NCBI GenBank assembly: GCA_019828595.1
Contig: JAHQRK010000003.1
Location: 3,534,001 to 3,598,000 of the forward strand
Direction: 5' to 3'
Origin: Aphanomyces cochlioides
Lineage: Eukaryota > Oomycota > Saprolegniomycetes > Saprolegniales > Verrucalvaceae
Length of the DNA: 64,000 nt
The notes under the pieces are model-generated. The model was given only the letters and a program-made list of their open reading frames with translations, was not told the origin of the DNA and made no database searches. Position numbers and translations under genes: made by a program. Shown in pieces: positions 44,341 to 55,300 of this stretch. Each line of letters opens with the position of its first letter. Positions within the stretch are counted from its first letter, which is position 1.

Positions 44341-44913
44341 TTGCATAAAGGAACGTGTTGATTTCCACTTTGCAGCGTCACAATGGGCACTTTGCACTTA
44401 ACATTGAGGTGACGTCCTATTTGAAACACTGCTTTGGGCTTCTGTCCATGTCCGAAACCGCGTCAGTTCCTCTCCAGACAACTCGACGGCCTCGGACACC
44501 ACAATGCTTTTAACTAAGAGCCAAGTGGAAGATCACCAATTGGCTAAAACGAAATCTGGCATCTTCCCCACCGCAATCGTGGCTAGGATGGCCTAAACTT
44601 CATTCTCTATCGTTCTGTAGCCATCTTAACTCAATACAAGCCATAGATTTGCTCCACGGTCTTTTTCCTCGCTGGTAATTTGACGATAAGGTTGCATGTC
44701 AAGTTGGAGAATTCCATCGATAGCAATGGAACTACGTCATTTCACTTTACGGTAAAGTCCTAATTTGCGCTTCATTTGGGATTTTTGTGTGCATATCTGT
44801 TCAGTTTACCGTAAACTTTCTGTCAACTAGTCAACTTTGCAGTTCATTTTGCAATTTTCTAGGACTTAGACATCCGAAAGAAGTTCCTTCCAAAAAAAAT
44901 CCAAAAGCCACTT
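44341..44913. other. intergenic upstream of the intact GST
   Basis: Non-coding. Contains two related palindromic words, TTTACGGTAAA (about 44748) and GTTTACCGTAAAC (about 44805). Confidence 0.4.
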
Positions 44914-46097
44914 ATGCTCCGATCCTCACTTCGACTTTTTCCTCGGCGCTGCCACGTCTCGCTCCACTGCCGCGCCAAGATGAGCTCTACAACCTCGACG
45001 ACGCCTGACGCTGCGATCTACAAGTGGGCCGACAAGACTGACGGCGAATTCAAACGCCAAGTGTCGTCTTTCCGCGATTGGATCGGCACGGAACGCTTTC
45101 CTGCTGAAAAAGGGCGCTACCATCTCTACGTCTCGCTTGCCTGTCCGTGGGCCCACCGCACGTTGATTGTCCGTGCGTTGAAAGGGTTGCAAGATGCGAT
45201 TGGCGTTACGGTCGTCGATTACTTGATGGGTCCCAAAGGTTGGCATTTCAGCACTCCGGAAGAAACACCAGGATGCAGCTTGGATCCAAACAACAATGCC
45301 AAACACGTCCGGGATATCTATTTCAAGGCCGAACCAACCTACTCTGGCCGATTCACCGTGCCAATCTTGTGGGATACCAAGCTCCACACAATTGTCAACA
45401 ACGAATCGAGCGAAATCATCCGCATGCTCAACAAGGAATTCAATCAATGGTCGAGCCATCCTGCATTGGATTTGTACCCTAAAGATCTCGCGCCAGCGAT
45501 TGATGAAATCAACGAATGGATCTACAACGATATCAACAACGGCGTGTACAAATCTGGCTTTGCGACCAAGCAAGAAGCGTACGAGAAGAATGTGCACATT
45601 TTGTTTAATTCGCTGGACCGCGTCGAAGCGCATTTGGAAGGCAAGACTTGGCTCATTGGCGAAAAGTTGACCGAGGTACGCTCTCTTTCTTCTCCATGTA
45701 CGGCCATGAACATGAGGATCTAGGCGGACGTGCGCTTGTTTACGACGATTATTCGCTTCGACCCAGTCTACCACGGCCATTTCAAGTGCAATTTGAAGTC
45801 GATTTCGGCCAACTACCCCAATGTACGCACTCCCCGTCGACTCTGTGACACATGCGGATGGACTCTGTAGTTGCTCAAACACACTCGCCGATTGTATCAA
45901 GTCGCAGGCGTCGCCGACACGGTGGATATGACCCACATCAAGGTGAATTTGAACTTTGCCAGCGGCTCGACTGATGCATTTTGTAGCGCCATTATTACAT
46001 GAGCCACCTCCAAATCAACCCAACGCAAGTTGTCTCGGCGTGGAATGGCCCGGACCTTGCCAACCCCAAAGTTGAAAGCAATGTCTTTGCGCAATAA
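44914..46097 (+). CDS. glutathionyl-hydroquinone reductase (Xi-class GST, ECM4/YqjG type), four exons
   Basis: Exons 44914-45675, 45724-45822, 45871-45942 and 45987-46097; introns of 44-48 bp; joined length 1044 nt (347 residues). The active-site motif [14 protein letters not shown] has Cys77, the glutathione-accepting cysteine of this class, preceded by [18 protein letters not shown]. Later [35 protein letters not shown] and LIGEKLTE belong to the C-terminal helical domain, which ends in [20 protein letters not shown]. The enzymes reduce glutathionyl-hydroquinones and act in quinone detoxification. The first 22 residues ([19 protein letters not shown]) look like a mitochondrial presequence; MSSTT at 44980 is an alternative start. 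Confidence 0.88.
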
Positions 46098-47013
46098 GCT
46101 GCATCAGTTGTTTAATCCCATGTATTTTGCACTGTTGTCGGGAGTTCCTCGCACCACGTTGCTCGCAAGTGGCTGGAACCAATGTCGAGATTTGATCGTC
46201 ACTTGCCTCAAACGCAGACATCTCGAGCGGGCCAGCACGATCCATGGCAAGGACCTGCCACTCCCATGTCAATTGTATTTGCTGTGCAATGGATTTGTTT
46301 CCCTCTGTCCGTTTGCCGACGAATGGCGGCACGTCTCCATCATAAAGCTGGAAATTGAAATGCCGACGACGAAGAGAGAGCGTTGCCACTGACCATCGTG
46401 CACTCCATTGTCAATGTTGTTTCACGCCACCGCAATCCCTTGGCCAGTCTCAACTGTCACGCGACGAGTCGGTAGAGCGTACGGCCAAGTTGCCAACCTC
46501 CCCCAAAGCCCCCCCCAAAGCCCCCCCGTCTCCCAAAGCTCCAACTCGAAAGGCTAGGCTGCATCTCAACTCGGTGGCCATCTCGACGAGAGCAACGATG
46601 GAACAATCGAACAGTAACAGCGCCGTGCAGCACAGACAGGACGTGAGAATGACTGCATCAGTCGAGAAAGTCTCGTTTTCACATTTTGTACTTGTGTAGA
46701 GCGGCAAATCTACAGCACGAGCATGAAATTTTGTGGGATGACAATGCCGTCAAGCTTGAATAACCACACTTTCAAGGGCGAACTGGGGCTAGCATGCTCG
46801 TTGATTCGAGCCTAGTCCTTCCAGTTCGCGTCTCGTTCCTGGTCTGCTTTGGTGCTGCAGTGAATTCAACAAAGTCTGGTCGAGCAGTGAAGTCGACCAG
46901 ATTTTATCCGTGAAGCACAATGTTCGTCACGCCTTGCGACAAGATCTCGACGGTCCTCTGGCTTCAAGACAAACGGGGCGTGATCGTAAATCGTTCCTTG
47001 TCGAATTTCTGCC
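46098..47013. other. intergenic between GST and trypsin cluster
   Basis: Minus-strand frames at 46015-46389 and 46450-46707 are open but lack a convincing start; the latter has a hydrophobic stretch. A run of CCCCCCAAAGCCCCCC lies near 46500. The segment from about 46703 to 47130 is homologous to 51540-51860 (shared CAAATCTACAGYACRAGCATG). Confidence 0.4.
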
Positions 47014-47166
47014 ATGAAGGTCGCAGTCGCTCTCGTACTCGCTGTCGCCAGCGTTCTCCAATGCCATGCTGAACCAGTGGATGTGAAGCCTGCCCCAGGT
47101 TTTCCAGCGAGTGAAAACGAACAAACTCACTGCAAATTACGTAAAGACCATGTTAACAGCTTATAG
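47014..47166 (+). pseudogene. truncated secreted-protein gene, copy 1
   Basis: 50 codons: a clear signal peptide (MKVAVALVLAVASVLQCHA) followed by EPVDVKPAPGFPASENE, then a stop 22 bp from the end of the T1 trypsin gene. The leader and its upstream region are homologous to 51540-51860. The mature part seems cut off by the rearrangement that placed T1 here. Parent family unknown. Confidence 0.45.
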
Positions 47167-47187
47167 ACACAATCCGACGGGAGAGAT

Positions 47188-48024
47188 TTAGTTTTCGTCG
47201 TCGACGACAGCACTGTCCGTGTTCACGACATCTTCCGAGCCACGGATGTAGCCCACCGACGCACTCTTGGACGACGATGGCAAGTATGGCTCGATGAACG
47301 AACGCGCCGTGCTCAATCGAGCATACACACCAGGCTTGTTCAACTGAGCACAACCAATGCCCCAGCTGACGGCACCCACCAAACGCTCCCCAGCACTGTC
47401 TTCGATCGTCAACGGACCACCCGAGTCCCCTTGGCACGAGTCTTCACCCTTCAAACCACCCGCAGCCACCATCGTGCTGTCCACCGTGTACGGCGAGAGG
47501 TTCTTGGTGGCGTTGGCGTTGTCCCATGTCTTGACCTTCAACTCCTTGAGGACAGACGATTGGGAGCCACCGGAGGAGGTGGTTCCCCACCCACGGACCC
47601 ACGTGTCGACACCCACGCCGACCGTCTCGAAGGAGACCTTGACGGGTTCGATGGTCGTGATGGATCGTTCGAGAATGAGGATGGCGACATCGTTCGAGTT
47701 AGTCGATGCACTGTACTTGGGATGTTTGATCTCCTTGGTGACCTTGACGAGTTCACCGTCGGACGAGCCGGAGAGATAGTGCGATCCAATGACGGCATAC
47801 GAGAGTCCTTTGCCAGTGCAATGAGCAGCGGTCAAGATGACGTTGGGGGCGATCAAGCCACCGCCGCAGCTGCTGGTGGCGGTGGCCGATCGCTTGAGAC
47901 CCGCGAGGTATCGGTGTTTTCCGACGGGGGCTTCTTTGCCACCGACGATTTCGATCGAGTCGGTGGTGAAGTCTTGAGCGGCGACAAGGGCGACGAAGGA
48001 GGCGAGGACGAGTGCGAGCTTCAT
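47188..48024 (-). CDS. secreted trypsin-like serine protease T1 (S1A)
   Basis: 278 residues, one exon, ATG at 48024. Signal peptide MKLALVLASFVALVAA, short propeptide, mature start IVGG (26-29). Catalytic triad His68 (LTAAHC), Asp112 (SNDVAIL) and Ser201 (GDSGGPL). Asp195 six residues before the Ser gives trypsin (Arg/Lys) specificity. The residue before IVGG is Glu, not Lys/Arg. There is an acidic C-terminal extension (SEDVVNTDSAVVDDEN); T1 alone has Ser where the other copies have Gly at position 271. Head-to-head with T2, mirror partner of T4. Probably an extracellular digestive enzyme; similar trypsins are known from Aphanomyces. Confidence 0.93.
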   Translation of the reverse strand: MKLALVLASFVALVAAQDFTTDSIEIVGGKEAPVGKHRYLAGLKRSATATSSCGGGLIAPNVILTAAHCTGKGLSYAVIGSHYLSGSSDGELVKVTKEIKHPKYSASTNSNDVAILILERSITTIEPVKVSFETVGVGVDTWVRGWGTTSSGGSQSSVLKELKVKTWDNANATKNLSPYTVDSTMVAAGGLKGEDSCQGDSGGPLTIEDSAGERLVGAVSWGIGCAQLNKPGVYARLSTARSFIEPYLPSSSKSASVGYIRGSEDVVNTDSAVVDDEN

Positions 48025-48029
48025 GATGC

Positions 48030-48045
48030 AAATTGGAGAATGAGC
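48030..48045 (-). promoter_or_regulatory. oomycete Inr/FPR-type core promoter of T1
   Basis: GCTCATTCTCCAATTT fits the consensus GCTCATTYYNCAWTTT exactly and ends 6 bp before the start codon. Same element at T2, T3 and T4. Confidence 0.75.
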
Positions 48046-50513
48046 GAGAAGTTGTCGGGCATGCTTTCGAAAGCGAATCGTCTTGGCAGGTGATCTTGCT
48101 CATCTGTGTCTGATTTCGAGACTGTGAGTAACATTTGAGTCTTTCGTGTTGACTCCGGTCAAAGCGTACAGTTTGTGAATTCTATGGATATTAGCGTTCG
48201 TTCAAAGTTGTTCATGCCATGTAATGTGAAGTTATCGTTGGGCTGTAGCAAGGCATTTCATCACACACTGAGTTGGTAAATCATACAACGTTGGTTTTGT
48301 AATGAGGACTCGACGAGAGGATGCATCGCAGTTCGTCGCTCTTCATTCATGACCTCTACTGCGTACGCTGCACAACATACAGCCGGTGTGGTGATATTTG
48401 AAGCATTTGGTGCAAACGATAGCATCATACAACACCGGCGTACGCTTGAAGATGCACATGTTTGTCGTCCTGCATCCAATGACACCTCGTGAAATGACCG
48501 ACGAGGCAAGAATGAGGAGTACGACTATTGCGACAACGAAAGACAGGCGGTGTCAGTGGCATAGACAGGACCTACCGCGCAAGCCGTTGACCCTCTCAGC
48601 TTTCCAGCAACTTGTCTTCCTCGATGATCTCCTTCTGAAATCGTGTTGTGCAACAATCTGTAAAGTTGACCACGTATACCAAGCGCACTTGGTCATCCCG
48701 GCATCATTCACGTGTCACCCTCTATCCACTCTGAGCCCCTGATCGCTGTCAAAAGGCAGTGGAATCGCAGTGGTCCATGCGAATATCCATGTGTGAGGAG
48801 ACTGTTGGACGAGTTCGATCAAATTGTTGAACGCAACTCCAGATCCAGGTCTGCAGTGAAATCGCTGGTGCAAAGCATAGTAAGTTAGCTGCTGTAGAAT
48901 TTCATGCAATCATCGTGGCTGGCCAAGTTTTAAGGCGCGTTTGACTCTTTAAATGATGGTGTCCTTCATGACGACTGCAGAGAAGTTGACCATGCCGCCA
49001 ACTTTGACATGATTGATTCTAATATTTAGTGTTCTTGTGTACCTATAGCTTAGACAGACAACTTCGCATGGTCCTGTACTTTAGCACTTTCACAAAGCAG
49101 CACAGAAGTGAAAACTGCACGGCAAACGATCCACCTCTCGCAGCTTCATCTGAGTCGAACTGAAGTGTACAAACCATGGCATCACTGCGAAACTCCGGAG
49201 TATGCAGTTGACTGCTTTTCACAATAGAAGGGCAAGTACACAAAACGTACTCCGAAGTACTTCGAAAGACTAGCGACTGATCTTGCTCATCTGTGTCTGA
49301 CTTGGACGCGGAATAATACAGCTGTGCTCCTCGTGTTGACACCGGTCTATATGGGCATACGCCTGCCTTCAGGGTAGAATCTCGATCGTCCTTGGACGTA
49401 CTTTAGTCAGTCTCCGATACAATCAACCATCAACCAAGGCAATTCACAACCAGCGCAGTGGAATACGCTATTAAATAGTCACGAGTAAAAGATGTCAATG
49501 AACAAACAACGGAAATTGCGTAGCATCCATCGCCCTTCTAGATCGCATTAGTATACTCGTGCCACACATCCACCAACAGAACGCATAATGAGCAAGCTAG
49601 AGTCGTGAAACTTGAACCAGCTGGCTAAAACCATTGCACAGTCCAACTTAAGCGTATGCGAGCGTCTGAAGAGCTTGGACATTGAACAGGTCGACAAGGC
49701 AAAATACTGATTATAATGCATGCGTTGAGGAAGACAGGCGAAGAAAGCAGTCGAGAGACTCCAGGAAGTGTCAATCGATTCTCACATGTCACTCAAGTTG
49801 AGAAACTAGCTTGGTTATGTATCCAGAAAGGGTATATAAATTAGTTATGTACCTAGTCAAGTATTTACTATGGCTTCGCGTCGAAGTTTAGTATTTACGT
49901 TTTAAATTACTACTTACTAGCAGTACATAATACTCCGGAGTACTAACTTTAGTTCTGTATCCCAGGCCATGCTTCTATAGACAATTGCGATAGACTGACA
50001 TCAGATGCGCAAAATCGACAACGGACTCGCCGACTATGGAGGAAAGACCTGACAACGCTGGTGGTGTCGCGAAATAGCGCTTTGCTAGGTTTGCACAATG
50101 TTGTTTCTCAAACAGATTACCTAAATCACACCACACTGTGGGGAGAGTTGAGATGGCTACAGGGATGTTTTGTTGCCTGTCCAAGCAATTGACACAGCCT
50201 TCATCTGTCGTCCTTGTCGTAATCATCATAGTCAGCATCTTGCCTCGCTGGACATTCCAAGATGTATCATTGGACTCGGTAAATCTATTGACTATTTCAT
50301 CAAAACCCTGACTTGAGCAAAAAGCAATCTGGAGACACCATACCTCGAACAATGCTTGACGACTGTAGGGACAACATTCCCAAGCAATACGCTTCAATCG
50401 CAGTCAACACGAAAGAGTACACCAATTACTCACAACATTCCAAATCAGACACAGATGAACCTCGAGGATGAGCCAAGACAATCGTCTTTCGAAAGCATGC
50501 CCGACAACTTCTC
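48046..50513. other. head-to-head spacer between T1 and T2, relic arms
   Basis: No intact gene. The first 150 bp next to T1 and to T2 are homologous in mirror orientation (TTGTCGGGCATGCTTTCGAA, then TCATCTGTGTCTGATTT, then CGTGTTGACT). Further in, 48480-48550 matches the reverse of about 50185-50255 (GAGGCAAGA..., ACGACAA, GACAGG). A third copy of the promoter words TCATCTGTGTCTGA and CGTGTTGAC lies at 49280-49345. So the spacer is made of diverged mirror arms of trypsin 5' regions. Open frames (48398-48742, 49043-49342, 49975-50397) are not supported as genes. Confidence 0.55.
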
Positions 50514-50529
50514 GCTCATTCTCCAATTT
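50514..50529 (+). promoter_or_regulatory. oomycete Inr/FPR-type core promoter of T2
   Basis: GCTCATTCTCCAATTT, 5 bp before the ATG at 50535. Confidence 0.75.
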
Positions 50530-50534
50530 GCATC

Positions 50535-51371
50535 ATGAAGCTCGCACTCGTCCTCGCCTCCTTCGTCGCCCTTGTCGCCGCTCAAGACTTCACCACCGAC
50601 TCGATCGAAATCGTCGGTGGCAAAGAAGCCCCCGTCGGAAAACACCGATACCTCGCGGGTCTCAAGCGATCGGCCACCGCCACCAGCAGCTGCGGCGGTG
50701 GCTTGATCGCCCCCAACGTCATCTTGACCGCCGCCCATTGCACTGGCAAAGGACTCTCGTACGCTGTCGTCGGATCGCACTATCTCTCCGGCTCGTCCGA
50801 CGGTGAACTCGTCAAGGTCACCAAGGAGATCAAACATCCCAAGTACAGTGCATCGACTAACTCGAACGATGTCGCCATCCTCATTCTCGAACGATCCATC
50901 ACGACCATCGAACCCGTCAAGGTCTCCTTCGAGACGGTCGGCGTGGGTGTCGACACGTGGGTCCGTGGGTGGGGAACCACCTCCTCCGGTGGCTCCCAAT
51001 CGTCTGTCCTCAAGGAGTTGAAGGTCAAGACATGGGACAACGCCAACGCCACCAAGAACCTCTCGCCGTACACGGTGGACAGCACCATGGTGGCTGCGGG
51101 TGGTTTGAAGGGTGAAGACTCGTGCCAAGGGGACTCGGGTGGTCCGTTGACGATCGAAGACAGTGCTGGGGAGCGTTTGGTGGGTGCCGTCAGCTGGGGC
51201 ATTGGTTGTGCTCAGTTGAACAAGCCTGGTGTGTATGCTCGATTGAGCACGGCGCGTTCGTTCATCGAGCCATACTTGCCATCGTCGTCCAAGAGTGCGT
51301 CGGTGGGCTACATCCGTGGCTCGGAAGATGTCGTGAACACGGACGGTGCTGTCGTCGACGACGAAAACTAA
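50535..51371 (+). CDS. secreted trypsin-like serine protease T2 (S1A)
   Basis: 278 residues, same architecture as T1: signal peptide 1-16, IVGG at 26-29, His68/Asp112/Ser201, Asp195 in the S1 pocket. It has Val79-Gly (VVGSHYL) where T1 and T4 have Ile, a difference shared with T3. Convergent with T3 across the LTR element. The 54 bases after its stop are identical to those after T4, although T4's mirror partner is T1. Confidence 0.93.
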   Translation: MKLALVLASFVALVAAQDFTTDSIEIVGGKEAPVGKHRYLAGLKRSATATSSCGGGLIAPNVILTAAHCTGKGLSYAVVGSHYLSGSSDGELVKVTKEIKHPKYSASTNSNDVAILILERSITTIEPVKVSFETVGVGVDTWVRGWGTTSSGGSQSSVLKELKVKTWDNANATKNLSPYTVDSTMVAAGGLKGEDSCQGDSGGPLTIEDSAGERLVGAVSWGIGCAQLNKPGVYARLSTARSFIEPYLPSSSKSASVGYIRGSEDVVNTDGAVVDDEN

Positions 51372-51425
51372 GTCAAATGTGCGTAGCTCATCAGTCTTAT
51401 GGAACAGTTAACATCGTCTTTGTTT

Positions 51426-52209
51426 ATGAGGAGTTCAGATGGAATGGACGCGGGTATCGTATCGGAGAGTATGATAGTTTTAAATTAGAACTCTTTATCT
51501 GACCCATGTCGAGAATTCTGTGTTTGCCTCACGAATTCCATTGTCAAATCTACAGTACAAGCATGAATTTGTAGCGAAAGACGCGACAACGCCATCAAGC
51601 TTTGTCAGCATGACCGCTTCCCCAGACTATAAAGGGGAAGCTTGGGCTGAGAGCATCGTAGATTCGAGTCTAGCCCTTCCAGTTGGCGTCTGGTTTGTCT
51701 CGAAGCCACTGTGCTGATGACCACGAGGAGATACAAAGTCGAGAATCCTCATTTTCCAATTTCCGCCATGAAGATCACAGCCGCTCTTGTTGTGGCTCTT
51801 GTCGTTGCCTTCCAATGCCAGGTTGAGCCCAGTGGATATGAATCCAGCCCCAATCGATGATGGCAACAAGACCCTTTCGGGGAATGCACTCTGTGGGTCT
51901 CAATTCTCGACCATTCACGACCAACCGAAAGTACGACGAGAAGTCGCACTGATTCTCTCCATCGTGGGCATATTCAACCTTAATTCAATCATTTGTTCCC
52001 ATTTGAAGTTAGAGTCTCTGAGGTGAACGCTATCTTTTTCCCTTCAGGGTCGCTCACTCAAGACCAGATTTCAAGTGCAGCGTCCAGCGTCCAGTGACAG
52101 ATGCATGGAGATTCGATTGAATGTTCGCTGTGGTTGACATCGAGAAGTCGACACGACTTGAGAACGCCGTCTGAAATGGGCGGAGTCTCCAGCACGAAAA
52201 TAGTGCAAG
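51426..52209. other. segment between T2 and LTR element 2, with truncated leader gene
   Basis: 51540-51860 is homologous to 46703-47130. It holds CCTCATTTTCCAATTT (51747-51762), a near-consensus oomycete initiator, and then a 30-codon frame at 51768-51860. Confidence 0.5.
51768..51860 (+). pseudogene. truncated secreted-protein gene, copy 2
   Basis: 30 codons: signal peptide MKITAALVVALVVAFQCQVE, then a premature stop. Paralogous to 47014-47166 (shared LQCH/FQCQ-x-EP) but frameshifted relative to it after the leader. The initiator-like element lies 5 bp upstream. Confidence 0.45.
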
Positions 52210-52304
52210 TGTCGCGAACTAAAGCCCCGCGCAAGGCGTTGACTCCTGGGAGCCAATGATCTGATCTGCGAGACAAATCTTGTGTGTTTGCGGCGCACGT
52301 CACA
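52210..52304 (+). repeat. 5' LTR of element 2, internally deleted
   Basis: 95 bp against 180 bp for the 3' LTR; identical ends, two internal deletions. Confidence 0.88.
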
Positions 52305-52350
52305 AAGTATACTTTAGTGTTGCACACGTGGCGACAAGACAACAAACGCG

Positions 52351-55300
52351 ATGTCAGGCAGAAAAGAGGCTGAGTCGCGGCGAGAAGAGAAGACGCTGAG
52401 AGGAAGCGTCATGGTTTCGGTGGTGGAACATCCTCCTATCACTAGTATTGCAAGAGACGATCTGGTGAAGTGGAAGATTGCCCGGAACAAGTATATCGAC
52501 GATATGGCTATGGAATGTAGACGACAAGGTCGTCCAGTAAAGAAGATGCTCGTATCTGTGAAAAACTCGTTCCAACCGCCAGGTATGCTAGATTTCTTGG
52601 TCCGGGTGGTCTGGAAACTTGGCAATTCGGCCAACGATGTAACGGAAGATCAAATTATGGAAAAGATCCAGGAAACATTAGATAAACCGCGGAATGAAGA
52701 AGAGCCCGACATTGGTGCTGCGTTCAAAACTCTGAAGCTAGATTACAGTCAAAGGGACGTCAGCCAGAGGTTCAACAAGTTCCTGTATGATGCGGAACAG
52801 CTTATCAAGGCAAATTCATTGGAACCTCTTGTAAAGGTTAACAAGCAGAGACGCGAAATTCTCAAGGAGATTGCAAAAAGGGTAACACCTCCACCTTTGC
52901 GAGAGTGAGATCAATGAAGTTGCAGATGGACATGGATCCCAATTTTGGGATAGCTGAACTATTTACTTTGTGTGAAAAGAAGGGTACAATTCAACAACAG
53001 TCCTTTGAGCTCTATCAAGATCGAGGGAACAAACGGTCAAGTGATGGAATAGCAAAGAGCGACAGACCATTCAAAAAGCAAAGCTATTTAGCCAGGAGGA
53101 ATGAAACACAACAAAGGGTGAGGGGACAAAGAGAGTGACCTCAAAAGGGGCAAAATCCGAACAAGTTGATACGGTTAAGAATGAAAATATGATCGATGAA
53201 TTACCAAAAGGGTGCTGGATCTGCAATCAAGAAAGCCATCGAATTCAAGATCACCCAGGGGCAACGGAGGAACAGAAAGCTAATGCTGCGAAGAAGTGGC
53301 ACCCCGTGCTTATAGCAAAGAAAAAGAAGGATGCTAAATGCAAAGGCAACAGCAAAGCTAAATCGAAGCGTGCCCAAGTAAATGACCAAAAGAACACCAA
53401 AGGGCAATGTATGGTGGCGCTAAATGGTCTAGTCGAAGTGCCATACCTACCAGATACTGGATCTAATCGCAACATCATGACAAGAAAAATGTTGGATGAG
53501 CTAAAATTCAAGCAGACCGATCTTCAAGTAGTTCACTTGGCCAAACCGGAGAGCGGTGAAGGTGTGAATGGAATTGGAATTGAGCTGAAGGAGATGGTCA
53601 TGTTACGAATGCAGTTGACAACAGCGGCAGGCGTAGCCAATGTGCCAAGTCTGCAACCTTGCTACGTAGTTGATCACGGTGATGAATTTATTCTATCGAC
53701 TCAAGTGCTCAAGGTTCTGGGAATTGACGTCGACCGCTTGTTGGAGCAAGTGGCAGTTCAACAGAGAAATGACGGTGATGATCTGGAAGGCAATGACGAA
53801 GAGATGTACAACGTTTTAGAAGCCCATGGTGCTGATAAACTTGATGCGGCAGATACAAACGCTAGAGAAGAGATGTTAAACCGAGCAAGAGAGGCAGGAT
53901 TCCCACCTGAACACCAAAAGAGACTGGAGAAAATTGTTCGGGCTTACAAAGGCTGGCGCAGCTGCTTTCGAGCCACTGATGCTGCAGCTAATGTCAAACC
54001 GATGAAGATCCATCTCAGACCTGACTGCGAGCCATATGCATGTAAAGGTCGAAAGCTTAACAAGTTGGAGCAACGATTCCTACGCCTTTTTGCCGACAAA
54101 TCAATCAAAGCAGGAGTTGTGCACAAGAATAGCCGATCAAGATACTGCAGCCCTGTCCACCCCGTGATGAAGGCTGAAGGACGAAAACTATCAGCCGACC
54201 GTGAGTGGACGGACGAGAACTTGCTGAAGTATTTTCGTTTAACAATCGACTACCGCATGATCAACCGACGAACACTTCCGACTGCAGGATACATGCCATT
54301 TCAAGCCACCGTCTGGAAAATGTTAAAGATGCAATTGTGCTTACGACTTTCGACCTCATCAAGGGATTTTGGCAAATGCCCGTGGACAAAGAAAGCCAAG
54401 AAGTTCTGTCTTTCTGCTGGACAATGACGTTGTGACACCAACAAGGGTGATGCAAGGGCATGTAGATTCGGCTCTCTTCTTTCAATCAAGTATGAGAGAC
54501 GTAAGTGAAGAAGCATCCCTGCTCTACAAGAACATGCTCGTGTGGATTGACGACGTACTAATTTATGCGAAGACATACGAGGAATATATGGACGTCCTCA
54601 AAAAGTTCTTGAGCAAGATGGGGGAAAAGAATTTTAAACTAAATCCACAAAAATGTGAACTCTACCAACGCCAAGTGAAGTGGTGTGGAAGACTGATCGA
54701 TGGACATGGTGTGAAGCAAGATCCTGAACGGATCAAGGCCTTAAATCAACTGCCGTATCCAACGAACGTAGGGGAACTACAACAATTCCTCTGTGCAACC
54801 AATTGGATAAGAGACTCACTGCCATACTACGCCATAGTGGTGGCGCCATTTCGAGCTCGAATGAACAAGGAGCTAGAGGGAAATGGAAGAAAAAAGCGAA
54901 TTGCAGCGGGCATTGCGCTTGAGCTCACTGACGGAGAAAACATCAGTGGGAAGAAGTAAAAAACCTGCTAAAGAAATCCGTTGAGCTCGCACACCCAAGT
55001 GAAGATGGCACGACATGTCTTTTCACGGATGCATCAAACGATGGATGGTCAATTGTGATCACACAAGTTCTAAAATACAAGGGTGATATCCCAATCCAAG
55101 AACAACACCATGAGATTGTGCTCTGCAAGTCGGGACTTTTCAAAGGCGCACAATTGAAATGGAGCGTGATTGAAAAAGAGGCCTATCCAATCGCAAAGGC
55201 ATGCAAAGACTTGAACTATCTGTTGATGGGCAAAAACGAGTTCAAGCCATTCTGCGACCATAAGAATTTAGTGCACGTATTTGCCCCAGGCCAAGAGTGG

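Larger units (their letters stand above)
47188..51377 (+). repeat. left arm of 4.19-kb inverted duplication
   Basis: Every open frame at position x here has a mirror partner at 109102 minus x in 57725-61914 with identical or near-identical translation (for example 49975-50397 and 58705-59127). Visible differences are single bases in T1/T4 and T2/T3. The arms end exactly at the T1/T4 stop codon on the outside and 6 bp past the T2/T3 stop on the inside. Confidence 0.95.

Noticed and set aside
44926..45936. 336-codon minus frame over the GST gene
   Set aside because: Runs across exons and introns of a well-supported GST and has no family signal.
46450..46707. Minus frame with a hydrophobic segment upstream of the trypsin cluster
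   Set aside because: No ATG at the start of the frame and a low-complexity Gly/Ala tail.
49975..50397. 140-codon frame in the trypsin spacer and its mirror at 58705-59127
   Set aside because: Preserved only because the arms are duplicated; no start context, no domain, and the region is homologous to trypsin 5' flank.
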